64,000 nt of DNA from Solenopsis invicta. Its lineage: Eukaryota > Arthropoda > Insecta > Hymenoptera > Formicidae. The stretch is taken from assembly GCF_016802725.1 (NCBI RefSeq), contig NC_052671.1, positions 10,881,002-10,945,001 on the forward strand, given 5' to 3'. How positions within the stretch are numbered: position 1 is the stretch's first letter; every line of letters starts with the position of its first letter. The notes below the pieces were generated by a model that saw only the letters and a list, made by a program, of their open reading frames with translations, did not search any database and was not told the origin of the DNA. Of this stretch, positions 24,979 to 38,664 are shown piece after piece. Made by a program: the position numbers and the translations under genes.

Positions 24979-27238
24979 CGTTTTTTTTATCGTACAAAAT
25001 TAATTTTAGAAGCAATTCAAAACAATAATCAATAATTATATAAACTGATAAATAAAATGCGTGAGAGTACTGTCTTGTGACTAAAATATTTTATTGGATC
25101 TTCATTAGATCTTTCATTAGAGACTTAATTAAGTCTCTAAAATGCAGAATAAATATCAATTATCACAATTAAGTTTATTAAGCTTCATCTATCGATCGTG
25201 ATATAATATCACTCACTGCAATCACGTAAAGTTTATCACAGTCAAAAACTTGATTGCCGCTTCGCGTGTGGAGGATTTCAATCGTATCGAACGAACATGA
25301 ATACCAGAAATATCTAGTGTTCTAAAACAGCATTCGTTTAAACAGAATACGTCGAACTTTACAAACATGCGGTGTTTCTTACTTTGTCATGTGGTATTTC
25401 TTACAATGAAGTATATGTTCCGATCATATCTAATTTGCACACGGTAACCACTAGATTTGTTTCTCTTGATTACTTGCTGTTTCACATATCTCAGATCGCA
25501 ACAACGTGTATGTCAACAGTTGCATGTGAAATAGGACATTACTTAGATTAACGACGACGTTTCCGGGACAACTCGCCGGTGATTATCCGCTTAGGATTTA
25601 GAGTCTTGGGAATTCGACGAATTTGATTACGATAGATTGTACGAGCTTACGATCAAATGCAATTACTTACAATCGCGTTTTCTTAAATTGTTACAGATTA
25701 AAGAAAAATTCTTAAATTTGTTATTAAATATACAATTGTGGATAATTTTATAATATTAAATATATATTTGTGTAAACGGTTGCATAAATAATATAATATT
25801 TCACCGTGAATTTATTTCTTGGAGCAAAAACCTCCGTTTTTCTGTCGGACTGTTTGCTTTTGTTGACGTTACCACGTTATGACGCGTAAATATTTTCCTG
25901 TTTGCATTTTTTTATCAAACATATTTGTAAACATAAGCTTGCAGTGCTCCTAGTAAGCTTATCTATACCGCTGCCAATTATTCAACATGGATAATCTTTC
26001 ATATTTCTAACGCATTTATTGCATAATGATTTCTTGTCTAAATTCTTTTTAGGGAAATAGTAACAAATTTTTTAATCATATCTTTTCTTCAATGTCGCTT
26101 AAAATATTTATGTTATCCGGAAAGTGTAAACATGTAGATTCTACAGAGAAAAACCACGCTGCACCTGCAATACTTTAAGATTAAAAATTTAGTAGAGTAG
26201 GAGAATCGATAGGAGTAACTTCGAGCAATTTTGCTCAGGTGTTTCGCCTATTCGAAAAAAGTTCACATTGTTAATTCATGATACTAGCTTTATCAATCTC
26301 TGTGTAATCCACGAAACCTCCCTTCGGAGAGTGGACTCCATTCAGCGACTGCACGAATGGGTAGCGAACGCGCTATCAAGTTAACAGAATTACGTATAGA
26401 CCTCCCTTCGCGGCAGTAGCTCGGCAAATTAGTGCATTCTCTCAACTACTCGGGGTAAATTTATCGGCCGTGCGCATTTCTGCGCCTTCCTGCCGCCGGC
26501 GACATGGAAGGATGTTCGTGACGGCAGTCTAGCTTTGCTTCGACGATACGGTTGCATTAATTAAGCTTTATCCGATCAATCGCGAGTTCGTGACTAGCAT
26601 TCCTTTCCTCCAGGATTTGGTACAACTGGAACAATCATTTCATTTGTTCAGAATTTGTTTTGCAAATCAAAAGAGCAAACATGGGTATTAGTTTCAATTG
26701 CGATTTATAATTCCTAATTTTGCGATATACTTATTTATTTAAAATTTTCAATGCGTATTATTTTCCTTTTTTACACAGAGAATTTTTAATAAGATTCTGT
26801 ACTTTTTTTATAATAAAACTAAATATTATTATAATTACAGAATATTTGTAAAAATTTCAAAAATTTGTAAGGTTTCAATGATATTTGACATTTCGTTAGA
26901 AGAAATTAAATTTTTTTATATTATTGTGCAAAATTAAAAGCGCTGTATGTAATGCTTCATAAAGCATTGAAAAATGTAATTTTACACTTATTTGATGTTT
27001 TTGAGGAAATAAAATCATGAAATAAAAGAGATTCATCTAAAATATACTTGAATAATTTTGGTATAATATTGTGTGTATTGAATATACATTTGAATTATAG
27101 GATTTTAAAAGTTAAATAATAATTAAATAATAAATAATTAATCTATTATGGCTAGGAAGTGCATAACACATTTAAATTAAGAAAGTGGCTAACCTGTCAA
27201 AAACGGATCTTAATGTTCAATAATAATTTCTTAAACAA
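24979..27238. other. Unannotated AT-rich sequence with a 24-bp palindrome
   Basis: A perfect 24-bp palindrome with half-site TTAGAGACTTAA lies at 25117-25140. A GC-richer patch at 26290-26560 repeats ACCTCCCTTCG twice (about 26318 and 26400). No coding region recognised. Confidence 0.55.
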
Positions 27239-27246
27239 ATTTATAT

Positions 27247-27588
27247 TAGAATTGCGACGAATATTCAGCGAGTTGCACCGAATATTTGGCAATATTTAAT
27301 ATTCTTTTTCTTCTTTTCAATAATCCTTTTTTTTTCAATATTCTTTTTATTTCTCGATATTGTTTGATATTTACATGTTTTTTATCTGTGTCAAATATTT
27401 GCCGAATATTCTATTTGGTTCATGACTGTCGAATATTCGATATTTGTTAAGTGCCGAATATTACTATTTGTTGCATCTCTACCACCTATTTTTACTTTTA
27501 AAATTATTATTGTTGTTATTTTTTTTTTTTTTTAATATTGCCTATGAGCAGGATATCGAATAGTTATCGAATAATCGTCGCAACTCTA
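27247..27588. mobile_element. hAT-like MITE (about 340 bp)
   Basis: The left end TAGAATTGCGACGAATATTC and the right end (inverse of TAGAGTTGCGACGATTATTC) form a terminal inverted repeat of the TGCGACGAATATTCG type seen in hAT-like elements. The 8-bp flanks ATTTATAT (27239-27246) and ATTTACTT (27589-27596) agree at six positions, consistent with a decayed 8-bp target duplication. The interior holds many CGAATATT-type motifs and a T-rich tract. A further inverted copy of the end motif near 27450-27482 hints at a nested or rearranged copy. Confidence 0.7.
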
Positions 27589-30500
27589 ATTTACTTTCCC
27601 CAAACTGCTCGCCGCATGATTGTCGGATCATTTAAAACGCAGCTAATAAATAAAACTAAAAATAAAGTATCATCAAATTAAATTTTACTAATCAATTTAA
27701 TAATTTTTTATGTTTACGAGCATCTTCCCTCCTTTTTCATCCTGAAGACTACGACATTCTTTTGAAAATTAAGTAAAGAAATTCTTTTGAAAATTATTAC
27801 CTCGACCAAGGTAATAAATAATTATTCCATTACCCGCCCATTATTTTTAGATAAGATTAAAAAATTAGATTGCTTTGACAAGGCTTAGTTAAATTGTCGA
27901 GTTTGCCATGAGTTATTCTGATGAAGAACAGAAATTTAATTTCTCGACTCTCAAGACTTTTTCATGTAGCGATCCCTTCGGCTTTTTAGCTATTGGTTTA
28001 CTAATTAATCTCGTCAGTGAGATCGAACATCCAGCTGTGTTCAATGATGCGTGATAAATTCATGGGACCGGCTGGCGAATGCTCGAGCGGACAAGTTAGA
28101 TTAATGCTAATGCTCCATCAGGTAAATGCGCCCATAGCGGACACTTCATCGATACGTACATTTTTCACGATATGATATAAAGTCGTGATCCTGTTCGATC
28201 AGCCGTAATACGGCACATGACATTAAAAGAGGATAACAAAGCCTGTAATCGTGATATTACAAGGTTTCAAAGCTTATCTGCTATTAAGCTATAAACACGG
28301 CTTAACGTAAATACCTTCAAAATTGTTCGTACTGTTTAATACATTCGCTATTACGTGATACAATATTATTTTATTAATAATTTTCCTCAATTATGAAAAG
28401 CGTACATTTTATTTAAAATAAAATTGGCAGCAAATTATTATTATTATTATTTATGATTAAATTTAAATTAATAAAATGTTTCTTTTTCTAACAAAATCCC
28501 GAATAAAGTTATAGCTTGGAAATCATCTAAATTGATATAGAAGTTTACGAAAAACTTTAAAAAGCTATAAAAATTAAACAGAAAAAGTACAGAATATTTT
28601 AGGTCAATACATCGTCATAATTTCTGATCAAAAATAAACATAATTAATTAAAGATGAGTCGTCATAGTTCGATTTTTGTCTTAATATTTCTTATGATTTT
28701 ATATATCTTTTCTTGTGATTTTATATATCTTTTCAACTTCATCAAACTGCGCTGAATAAATTTTTGGTTTCGAAACGTATTTACAAGTTAAACAAGAATA
28801 ATAATATCACGATATTAAATTGAATTAATTAAATCAATTATCAATTTAATATAAATCAGTACAAGTAATTTAATAATCACGATGCTATAACAAACATCTG
28901 TTAAAAATGTTAAAATTGCAATATGTCGGATAATACATCTTTTTATCACAACAATAGTTTCACGCTTGTGTTATAAATCACAGAATAATTAAAGACTATG
29001 AACGAGCAAAAAAAACGGTTGTTATTTAAATAATTTATTAAAATCTAGCAAAATTAATACGGCACGTTTAGGTCTAACTTGACTTTTGTCAGCTGTACAT
29101 TAACATTAATTTAAATCTAATTATATCTTGGCTTTTATGATTCTACAGTTCGTATCAATCCATTTTTTTAAATCGTGTCATGTGTGATATCTGATATAAT
29201 TTAAGTTTTACATATTAGTAGAAGTGTAACGCATTGTTACACATCTTTTTATGTCGTAATAAAAGACACGTGGAACGTTGCATTCTGATAAAAAAATACA
29301 ACGTACGTTAAAGACTAACGGAGTTACATGTAACTTTCAGTGGACATAAGTAACGATATTACATGGATAGCTGACCGTATAGAAAGCTGTACTTATGCAG
29401 GTCCTTGCATGCGCTGGCTTAAAGGTTTTGCCGAGATTGAATTTACGATAGAATGGTTATTAATCTGTGTTTGCTTGAATCACAGCGCGACCCTGCCATT
29501 AATATTCCACAAAATATTCAATTTTCCAGGCAAGTGCAAATTAACGAAATTCCACGAACTTAGAAACGTACGTTTGTTACAGGAAACTGCGATTCTAAAC
29601 TGATTTTGAGAAAGAAAATGTTTTATATGGAGTGCACTGGCGAGATTAAGTTGAGCGGATGTATGACTATCGCACGTGCCCGGAATACGTGGAACGCGCC
29701 GCTGAACGAGCTACGGGGAAACGCACTAGCGTTTTACGACTCTCGCGATATCTGGTTGTTTCGATTTGAAATCGAGCGCTCAGCAAGCGGTAGGAATTCC
29801 GATCTGGTAGGTTTGCCTCCTCGGCGGTATTTCGATTTCAATTTTCCGCGCTCTATTGACAGGTGTGTTTGCCGCGTTCTTTCCGCTTGAACGGACGCCA
29901 TGCTTGATGAAAGAGAAAGAGAGATTTGTATTATATTCATATTTAGATGGAAATTGCAAATGGATTTTAGTATCAAGCGCCGTGATGGAAATCGCAAATA
30001 GCGTGATCGAGTATTACACGTCTCTCGGCGTATCTGGTCAAAGATCGCGAAAATAGCGTCATCAAAAGAGCCGCCTTGCAACTCTATTATCGAAGATTAC
30101 GTTTTCTCTTAAAATAAAATATGTATATACGTATGTACTTTCCTGTTTTGCATCAATTTGTGCTGTAACCGAACTGCCAAAAGCTAATCTTAAAGCTGTC
30201 TTTTTCGAAAGTTTCAATCAGAAATCAAATTATCGTATTAATTTGTAATTAACTTTTGATATGTTTGATAAAAGACATTTATAGCAAGATATGTAATAAG
30301 TTTTTTGCAAATCTTTTTATTCAAAAAATTTAAATTTTTTTGAAAGAAATTACATTAAATTATTTTTAATTTTTTTTTTTAAGAAATTACACTGTAAATA
30401 GTCGGGTCTTTGCGTTATTTCACTAATGCGCGCAATTTTGATCACTCGGCAAATTATAGATCATCGAATTCGCGGTTAACCGGATCGTCTCCGTTAATTT

Positions 30501-31243
30501 CATACCTTGTCCCGGTTGCTATTTTATTATTAAAGGTCGCGTGTATCCACGTGGCATTCCAAAAGCTGATGACAGCACGCACTCCCCCCCCTCTCTCTCT
30601 CTGACATATGTGTTGTACGTTAATAAAGCAACTTCCCAGCAGGCGATATTACATGCGACATAGATGCGCATATCCACGATCCATAATTTACTGTGTATTA
30701 ATACAGCATTAATAAAACAGTGACGATAATAATGATACGGGGATGGAGAGACTGCACAAGTTGCGCGAATTTACGTCAACTATCAAATCCATCGTGATTG
30801 CAAAAGACATTATTACATCGCATTTAATTATAATTCACACATGCATAACGAATCATCAATCTGCGCGATTGCAGCCTTCACTAAGGCTACTTTCGTAGTA
30901 TCCATTAAAGTCACTTTATTAACGTTAATGAATTGAGTGCCATTCGAGCAAAATCTCCATTAGTGATTTCAGGAGCGAGTATTTGTTCCAAGAAAGAATT
31001 TTGATATTTTTATCAGATATTTTCAGATGTTTAAAAACGATTTTGATGATCATCGGCAAATTTTTATTTTCAGTTTCAATGTCTGAAGTAATGGTAGAAA
31101 AATAAATAAAAAAAAACTAATTTGCAAACTTATATAGTTTTTTTTCAATTTTGAATTACACGATTTATTTACTCTTTATTTATTATAAAAAATCTGTGTT
31201 AACAAAAAGCAGTATTGACGAAATTCACACGTATGCGCGCGCG

Positions 31244-31245
<2 letters not shown>
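27589..31245. other. Unannotated sequence
   Basis: GC-richer, TAAT-containing DNA at 27960-28180 and a CpG-rich island at 29640-29890 (open in several frames, 94 codons at most, no domain) could be regulatory. A 23-bp tandem duplication with core TGATTTTATATATCTTTTC lies near 28693-28736, and a CT run at about 30587-30602. No supported gene. Confidence 0.5.

Positions 31246-31311
<66 letters not shown>
31246..31311. repeat. (GT)n microsatellite, about 33 units
   Basis: An uninterrupted GT dinucleotide run preceded by a short CG/GT-variant stretch. It is long and pure, so likely polymorphic. Confidence 0.97.
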
Positions 31312-31313
<2 letters not shown>

Positions 31314-31899
31314 AAATGAGACAAGTATCCGTAGCTAAAAGCAAAAGAGTTAATCATAAATAATAATAATAATCCGCTGCCAGTTTTGTTGCACGCTTCA
31401 ATAAAGATTCTAGTTAAAACTCTTGATCCTCTTGATCATACAAGATTTTTTTTGTTTGTAGAATTTTCCCTTCCTTGATTACGCGCGATTTTCTTTCATA
31501 TAAAGCCATACATTATCCAAACAGTGAAGTATTATTAATAGATTTTAGAACGCATCCCTCCCATCCTCCGCCCCCACCCCCGTCCACATACAAAGGTAAC
31601 ATCGATTGCACTTGGCTTAAAATAATCGCGAGGAGGGACTAATATTTAACGAAACGTAAGAGAGAGAGACAACCGTTCCTGAAAATCCGTCAGTCAAGAC
31701 CGATTAAATCTATCGTTGACAATTCTGTCACAATCAAGTTTCTCTCAATATTTTTTCTTGTTATTTTTTTGTTAAATTTTTATTCCAAAAGTATGTGAAA
31801 TTTGTATATTGTGAAATTAGATATTCTATAACAATATCCTGTACCGATATCAATTTTTAATAAAGTTTAAATTTGCAAACTGATGTCTCTTATATTACT
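31312..31899. other. Unannotated sequence
   Basis: AT-rich DNA with a C-rich patch at 31556-31590. No gene or repeat recognised. Confidence 0.6.
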
Positions 31900-32440
31900 C
31901 CAAGGGAAAAATGTTTCTTTACATTCAGTATTTGTATTTGTTTGGCTTACATTCGTTTCGCAGATAACAATATAATTTTAAATAAAACATTTCATTGAAT
32001 ATACATTTTTTAGTTTTATTGCATTAAACCATATTGTTTGGCAGAAAATATACGCTCGTTTGAAACAATTTTTCGATGAAATAACAATTTCTTTGATTAT
32101 ATTATATTTAATAACAATCCCGCGATTGTCTCGCGAGGTCACCATTGCACTCATGCGGCCCACTACCGCCAGGTAGCTAGCGGAACCGTTAATAACTCGT
32201 TCAGCAAATGACGAATGTAAGGCCGTGCAATGCGAGTTTCTACTACTTACAACTCAATCCCATTCCTTCTCCGCAACAGAGTATATTACTAATTTCCTAA
32301 GTAATACATCAAATTTTATACGGGAGTTAAAAATTGTTTTAAATATAACATGAATATAAATTATAAGCGAAATAATAGTTTCACTACTGAAATAATAAAC
32401 TTGTTTAATGCAACAAAATTACAATTTAGGCAAAGTGATA
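31900..32440. repeat. Unidentified dispersed repeat, copy 1
   Basis: The segment is co-linear with 55045-55620. Shared blocks in order include GAAAAATGTTTCTTTA, AACAATATAA, TTAGTTTTRTTGCATT, GAAACAAT, a GC-richer core with CCACTAC, ACCGYTAATAAC and ACTCAATYCC or CTCAATTCC, GGAGTTAAAA, ATATAAATTATAAG and ACTGAAATAATAAACTTG. The AT-rich shoulders and GC-richer middle are preserved in both. No coding capacity or terminal inverted repeats were seen. The family is unknown to me. Confidence 0.75.
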
Positions 32441-33471
32441 TAATATTTACACTGAAATAATAGAGTTTATAAATTTATATTATTAACTTTGTGTATATGT
32501 TAAATAGATATTTAATTATTTCAAAAATATGTTTTTTTTAAGACAAAAATATATATTATTTACAAAGTCAAACACACAATTGGATTTTTTAATTCAAGCA
32601 TTAATAAATTTATCAAATCTAGAAAAACATTACTTTCTGTAGATTATATTGCGCGTCGATTGAATTGTTTCTAAATCAATTAAGAACATTGTAGATGTTA
32701 TACATTATAAACACCATTTTGTGACCTTTTTCACAGCCCCATCGTTAAAGCGTTTAATTTAAGAAAAACACGCAAACATCTTAATCTGATTTATATCGAG
32801 TGTATTCACGTGCTTGGCCTTATCTCGGTGATTCTCTTAGCAGGACTGGAATAAGATTCAACGCGGCATTTAACATACGGCAGTGAATAGATCACCGCTG
32901 CGGTATCGTCCTCTTCTTTTATTCGCGATCTATCGGGCTCTTTTCACATCTCTTTCGTAATGGAGTGCGCGATCGGCAGTTGCTTCGTTCCGGATACGAT
33001 TTATGTTCCCGTGCTGAGAATTGCCACACGACCGTTGCAATTTTCTATAAGCGACGGTGGCGATTTATTTACGACTTTGGTTGCCACGAGTGCGATTCCA
33101 GTTGCCAAATGGATGATGTAGAAATGTTGGACGTTAGTTACGGAATTGATGACGGTATTCACGAGTCTACTATCTGACCTGGTGGCGAAGAAAAGTGGCG
33201 AGGACGGATTACACGATGATCGATATGCACAGTACCGTTGAAAGGAGAACGTTTCTCAAACGTTTACCAAGAAAGATAACGTTCTCGAAAACGGAACTGA
33301 ATTTCTTGGTTAAAGTTTTCGCCCACGTTGCCTCTGTTTATCGTCGCAACTTTCTCGCCATTTAATAATCCGTTTGATTAACTTTAGACTTGGTAGAGAC
33401 GCGAACTTAAAATGACATTGTAGTGACAGATACGAAAAAAATGCGATACAATCTCTGTAAAAAAATACGGA
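32441..33471. other. Unannotated sequence
   Basis: A CpG-richer stretch at 32820-33330 contains a 53-codon ATG frame at about 32960-33121 and an overlapping 70-codon frame, neither recognisable. A patch at 33240-33310 has several GAA/TTC inverted motifs, including ACCAAGAAA / TTTCTTGGT arms. Confidence 0.5.
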
Positions 33472-33800
33472 GTTTTAATCTCTTTATATATAAGGAGATT
33501 AAAACTAATACAACTACAAGTTATAAACTTACGACTTGGGAAAACATTCTTTATATATAATTATATAATAATTATATATCACATATGTCCATATATATTT
33601 AAATGTATATAATTACGTAATTATATATAATTATATATTAACACATATAACCCGAAAAAAATGTTTTATATATAATTATATATTTATAATTATATTCATA
33701 TATAATTATATATCCATTTATATGTAATTATATATATAATTAGATATATTTATATATAGGTATATTTTATATAATATAATTATATATAAAAAATTTTTTC
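33472..33800. repeat. Short inverted repeat followed by an AT-rich palindromic tract
   Basis: GTTTTAATCTC (33472-33482) pairs with its exact inverse at 33495-33505. From about 33540 to 33790 the sequence is a low-complexity array of TATATAATTATA-type motifs, strongly self-complementary but without a fixed period. Confidence 0.75.
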
Positions 33801-35702
33801 CTGCAAAGTTAAATTAAAATAATATAATAAAACACAGAAGGAATTATGCATAATATTATAACGAGAATTAAGCTAGAATATCGTAGTTACGTTATAATAC
33901 TTATGTGTAATGCGATCTTAACAAGCTTCATCAAGCTTCGGTATAACAGAACATCGCGCTTTAAGCTCGACGATAATACATCGATAGAGATCTTCCTCGT
34001 CCCGTCTCAGTCCAACTCAGTCGCTCATTAACTTTGCCCTTATAGTCGCTATATTAAAATCTGATCATGATATATGGAGAAGATTAAGAAAGAAAATTTT
34101 ATCGGCGCTCGTAAAATTCAAAAGCGAGCATGGAAGTGTCGGGGGATATGCGTTATATTGGTTTAAAGCGACAACGAGGATAAAATCGAGAAGAGCTTTG
34201 CGTCAAACTAGCTCTTCGCGCGTCTTCCGAGAAACTGTTGCTCACGGCAGATGGGAATCGATTGACGTTTACGAGAAGACGAGACCGACCTCTTCCACGA
34301 CACAGCTCCCAGCTTCCACCGATGCAGTTTCCGGCCTCCTTACAAATTTTCTTCGACGTCTCGTCTTGCAAGCGAGCTGTGTCTCTTTTGAATAATGTAT
34401 CATGTGGGTGGCGCGACGACTGACGTTAAAGCTACTATGTGTCGAGTGCGCTTCCGAGGGAGGGACCGTAATCTATGATGGGACGATACTGTCGATATCA
34501 TTATGCCTGGCGAACGTACATGCCCCTGTGAGCTCGCCTGATGAATGTTTTATCGTGACGAGAATATTTGAATTTCAAGCACGCGCCGGAATTACCTCGC
34601 GTTGATACGGGTAGCCGTAATTACTCTAGGAGAGTTTTAAATTTCCGGTGGATTAGCGACTGATTACCTCGATGAAACATGAGCAAAATTACATACCCAA
34701 TTTGCAAATCGATGACTGACTTTTTGCCAGTCAGCACGTACTCTTCCAGGAAAGTTAAATTACATCGATATTGGAAATGCAAGGATTTAAATTCGACGCC
34801 AGGACTTTCGTGTCTGATAGAATATGTATGTAGGTCCTGATCCTTCAAAAATTCATATTTTGTACAAAAATAAGTATAGCAACTTCTTTTTGGGTTCATT
34901 TTAAAGATAAAAGATAGGATTCTGCATTAAAAAATCTAACAACCTTGAGTTTCATCTTTTGATTTGCATATCTTGTCAAATCTAATGAAAGTGAAAAATG
35001 CATGTAACTTACAAAAAAAATTAAATTATAAAAGATAATGAGTGCTTTTGTACTCATTTCAAAGATAATTGTGAGAGCTATATAAAATAAAATCGCTAAT
35101 TAATTTTAAAATGGCAAATTTCATGTAGTAAATAAAAAATGCTAAATTTTGTTGGATTTTGGTCCGACCTGTTAAATCCGCCATTTTGAATTTTAAAATT
35201 TTGTTTACAGATTCATTATCAGCGAGCCTAAAAACTTTTAATGAAACGTAAAGTGAATTATGCCTAAAAAAAGTCAGACACGAAAAGGTTAAGCTTCAGC
35301 TTAAAATTAAGTTAAAGCAAGTTTACTTTAACAAAAATTTCATTTAAGATTTATTATAGTACAATGTTACAATACAAGCATCGTAATGAAAAAACTTTTT
35401 CTAAATGATGATATTTTTGACTAAAAAAAGCTCGATTCTAAATCCGTGCGCCGCCGCGGATTCTATCAAACTTTTTAAAATAATTTAGAAGTAATTTAGA
35501 AATGCAAAAATATTTTCCATATCTTCAGAGTACCGTACTTTATTAATTTCCGCGATTTATCGCTTCCCCAGAATAACATATCGATCTCTAAAGAATGCTT
35601 TTAAAAAATATTTTGATTAACATAATCGTATTAGATGAATACGTTTTGATGCAGATCGCGGGTTGCATTAAGAATTATAATAAATGTGAGCTATTTCCTT
35701 GC
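33801..35702. other. Unannotated sequence with a CpG-rich island
   Basis: A CpG-rich island spans about 34090-34610 and is open in several frames at once, with no domain. Near 35157-35200 lies a stretch with GTCCGACC and AATCCGCCATTTTGAAT, which resembles internal sequence of old insect transposons, but no ends could be defined. Confidence 0.5.
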
Positions 35703-35828
35703 CGCGACCGTATCGCAAGCGAAGCAGTTCACACGATCGTCTTTAATTAGTGGCGAACATGCTGTTCGCGTCAGACTACAGCATGTTCTGGCATTTGTTC
35801 TTGATTTGCCATCGCATTATCGGTCGCG
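35703..35828. other. Potentially structured element with mutually exclusive hairpins
   Basis: CGCGACCG (35703-35710) is complementary to CGGTCGCG (35821-35828), giving an 8-bp closing stem. Inside, GCGAACA (35753-35759) pairs with TGTTCGC (35763-35769). The overlapping AACATGCTGT (35756-35765) pairs perfectly with ACAGCATGTT (35778-35787). The two inner hairpins share bases and cannot form together. No known RNA family is recognised. Confidence 0.4.
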
Positions 35829-38664
35829 ATAATACAAACCCGCAATCTCACTGCCTGCAGAGAAATCATGTTTGTTTCCCACAAACGTATATGCATGCGT
35901 AATAATGCAAATTGGTTTATAGATCACCTATATCTGATTTTATCCATGTCCCAACGTCCATCGTTCCACTGATGATCGACATAGCACGCGGGTCTTGACA
36001 TTGCGTTTCATTTGGATATATGTCACCGTTCAGAAAACAAGTGTCATAGTCACATGTGTAAAGAGTATGTCAATTGAATGATTCTCGATGCCTCATCAAA
36101 ATGCTGCCCTTGTCCAAGGCTGTTGGGATTAAAATAATGCTGTTGATCTCTCTCTCTCTCTTTCATGTTTACCCTATACCTAAAGTTATCTAAAAATTAC
36201 ATATTTTCATAATATTATTATCATAATGTTGCGAATTTCAATCCTTACGTTATATAATTTTTGTATACACATATTTATACGTTTAATACGCGTATTACAT
36301 AACAATCTACTTTATTTAAAAAAATACACACAAAACATAAAGAAGATGTATAATTGTCTAGATTAGAAAAAGATTTACATCTGTCATTTTTAAAATTATA
36401 TTATATTACTTGGATTTTCTTATAAAATTGTATAAAAATATTTTATATCTTTTGTCTCTTCGTTTCTTTGAAAAATGACAAATCTTGTTTTTAGGATATA
36501 AAAACAATATATAACATTAGACAAAACTTTTTGGCGCCTCTGGTAAATGATATGAGATCTCGTGCATCGTTCGATCGGATACATATGACGACGTCAAACG
36601 GGTTGACAGAAGATCAAAAGGCGTTTACTATTACGATTTTCCGATACGCCGTTGTAGCGAAACGTAATTTTCGCATGTGCATGGTGGGCGTCAGGAGTTC
36701 AACGGGTAACACAAGCGGTCGGAGGGGGGTGCTTTGGTTGCGATAAAAGCGCACTCGCAAATCTAAAATGCTCTTTCACTTTTGTATGCAACAGCCGTAT
36801 CCATTTTAAGCCGGATGCTCGTCTAACAATTTTTTCCTTTGCCTCTATTTTTCATTTTTTTTTTTTTTTACATGCGCCCGTTACTCGTTTGCGCAGCATA
36901 AAACACGGATATGTTCCGTGTTTTCCTCGCAATCCCGCCGTGTATCGCGCGAATCGATTGAATTTGTATCTCGAATTGATATGATTTTCATTCGTCATTT
37001 GTTAATTTACGATCACGTGATTGTTCCACGGTAGATATCAAATGAAAACGCGCTCTTCTCAAATTTGAGCGAAATTTTAAATGAAACTTTTACCGAAGGA
37101 TTTTGTCACGCGAAAGGGCAGCTGCAGTTACTAACTACATAGATACGTGTACTGATTGCTCCCACGTGAAGCGCTTTGTATGTATTTTCGTGAGAAAAAA
37201 ACTTGCGAGGCTGACATACGAATGAAGTCCGCGATTTGCATATATACTCGCCGATATACATATTTCACGCAAGAAAACTCGCGAGATTGACGTCCAAATT
37301 TGCAGTCAGCAACGTGATTGACGTGAGCGACTATCGGCGTTTAATGAAACATCTTGCTCAACATTATTAAACCGCGATGACAACAATGCTGGCACATAAT
37401 TAAAAATTCTCATAATTCGACTGCCGAGCTGCGCAATTGTTTCATGAAAACATGTGTAGCGTGAAAACTAAATGAAAAGTCATACGCCAATCTCCGCTGA
37501 CATTGCGGAAATTACAATTATGAGTTAAGAGAGGAGTTGTTTAAAAAAAAAGGTTCTATCATTTTTTAAATTTTATATTCTCAAAAAAAGTATATGTAAA
37601 AGTAATTCTGTTTTGAACAGAATATAAATTTTGGTGGACCAAGAGAAGTTTGATTACGAAAGCGCGTAGCGTCCTGAAATATCGTTACTGCACGAAAAAA
37701 ACAATCTGCAGGGTTGAATTAACAAGATACGTTTGGTTAAAATTTTGATGAAAGCAAACAGAATTTTCGGTTATTAAAACCAAATATTTTGATATGCAAC
37801 CAGATCATTTAAATATGATAAATATTAAGGATTTGGCTGATACTTTAAATCTATAAAACTTCCGGTTATACCAGTACTGCCATCAGACGTGATTGCATTT
37901 CTATTTCTCGTAAGAAAAGAAACACACACAATAGAATAAAAGATGCATTGTGAGATTATTCATCAATTTTCGAATAAAAGAATTTCTTTTGGAAGTGGCT
38001 AAAATTGGGTTCGGTGACAAAAGCAAATGAGACTTCTATCTCGACAGGACAGTTTTGAATTTCGTATAAAAATTAAATCGGAAATCTAATAATTCTTATA
38101 AAAATTCTGATTCATTTTGATAGACTTACTGATTCAATTTATCAGAGTTACAATTAATCAGATTTTTCTTTAGTGTAGTCAGAATGCAAGAGTAATGAAA
38201 TTTGTCTGGCTACCTGAACTAGAATGCGAAAACTTTCTAAGTTTCTTAGAGTGAAATTTCACTTGAAAAATGTAAATACAGATTCACTCAAGTTGAAGAT
38301 TTTTATATACATGAAATGAATTCTTTCATTCTGTATCGTGGAGTAAACTTTTTACTGTGTAATAAATATTTGGAATGAATATGTTTACTCATAATTAAAG
38401 AGTAAGTTTGATACTTTCCACGTCGTAGTTGGAAATAGTGCTTGCGTTAAAGAAGATCGTTTAAAAGTTGCACTGAGTCGTGCTGAGTTCACATTACAGA
38501 AAAATGTTGACAAAGCTTCTTCCAGAGTGCTGACAAAAATCCATGAGCAATTTATCACTGATATTCACGTATTATTGAACAAATTTACTTTATAAATTTA
38601 CAATGTTCTTTTTTTATAAATTATTTGTTTTTATAAATTATTACGCACTATCACTTTAAGAATA
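35829..38664. other. Unannotated sequence
   Basis: A CT run lies at about 36150-36164 and a CpG-richer stretch at 36530-37330. A 70-codon frame at 36531-36746 has no recognisable domain. Repeated GAGTGAAATTTCACT-type motifs start to appear near 38250, approaching the repeat below. Confidence 0.5.

Noticed and set aside
26770..26870. CACAGAGAATTTTTAATAAG, possible third copy of the CACTGAGAG MITE
   Set aside because: Similarity is confined to a short AT-rich end; no matching right end or interior.
29606..29890. 94-codon frame in a CpG-rich patch
   Set aside because: No domain, no ATG-supported start, and the opposite strand is also open over much of it.
34090..34610. CpG-rich island with many open frames, considered as an exon cluster
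   Set aside because: No frame shows a recognisable protein, and the frames end without splice donor or acceptor patterns.
35150..35210. GTCCGACC...CCGCCATTTTG stretch, suspected old transposon interior
   Set aside because: No inverted ends, coding remnant or second copy in the window; similarity rests on a short string only.
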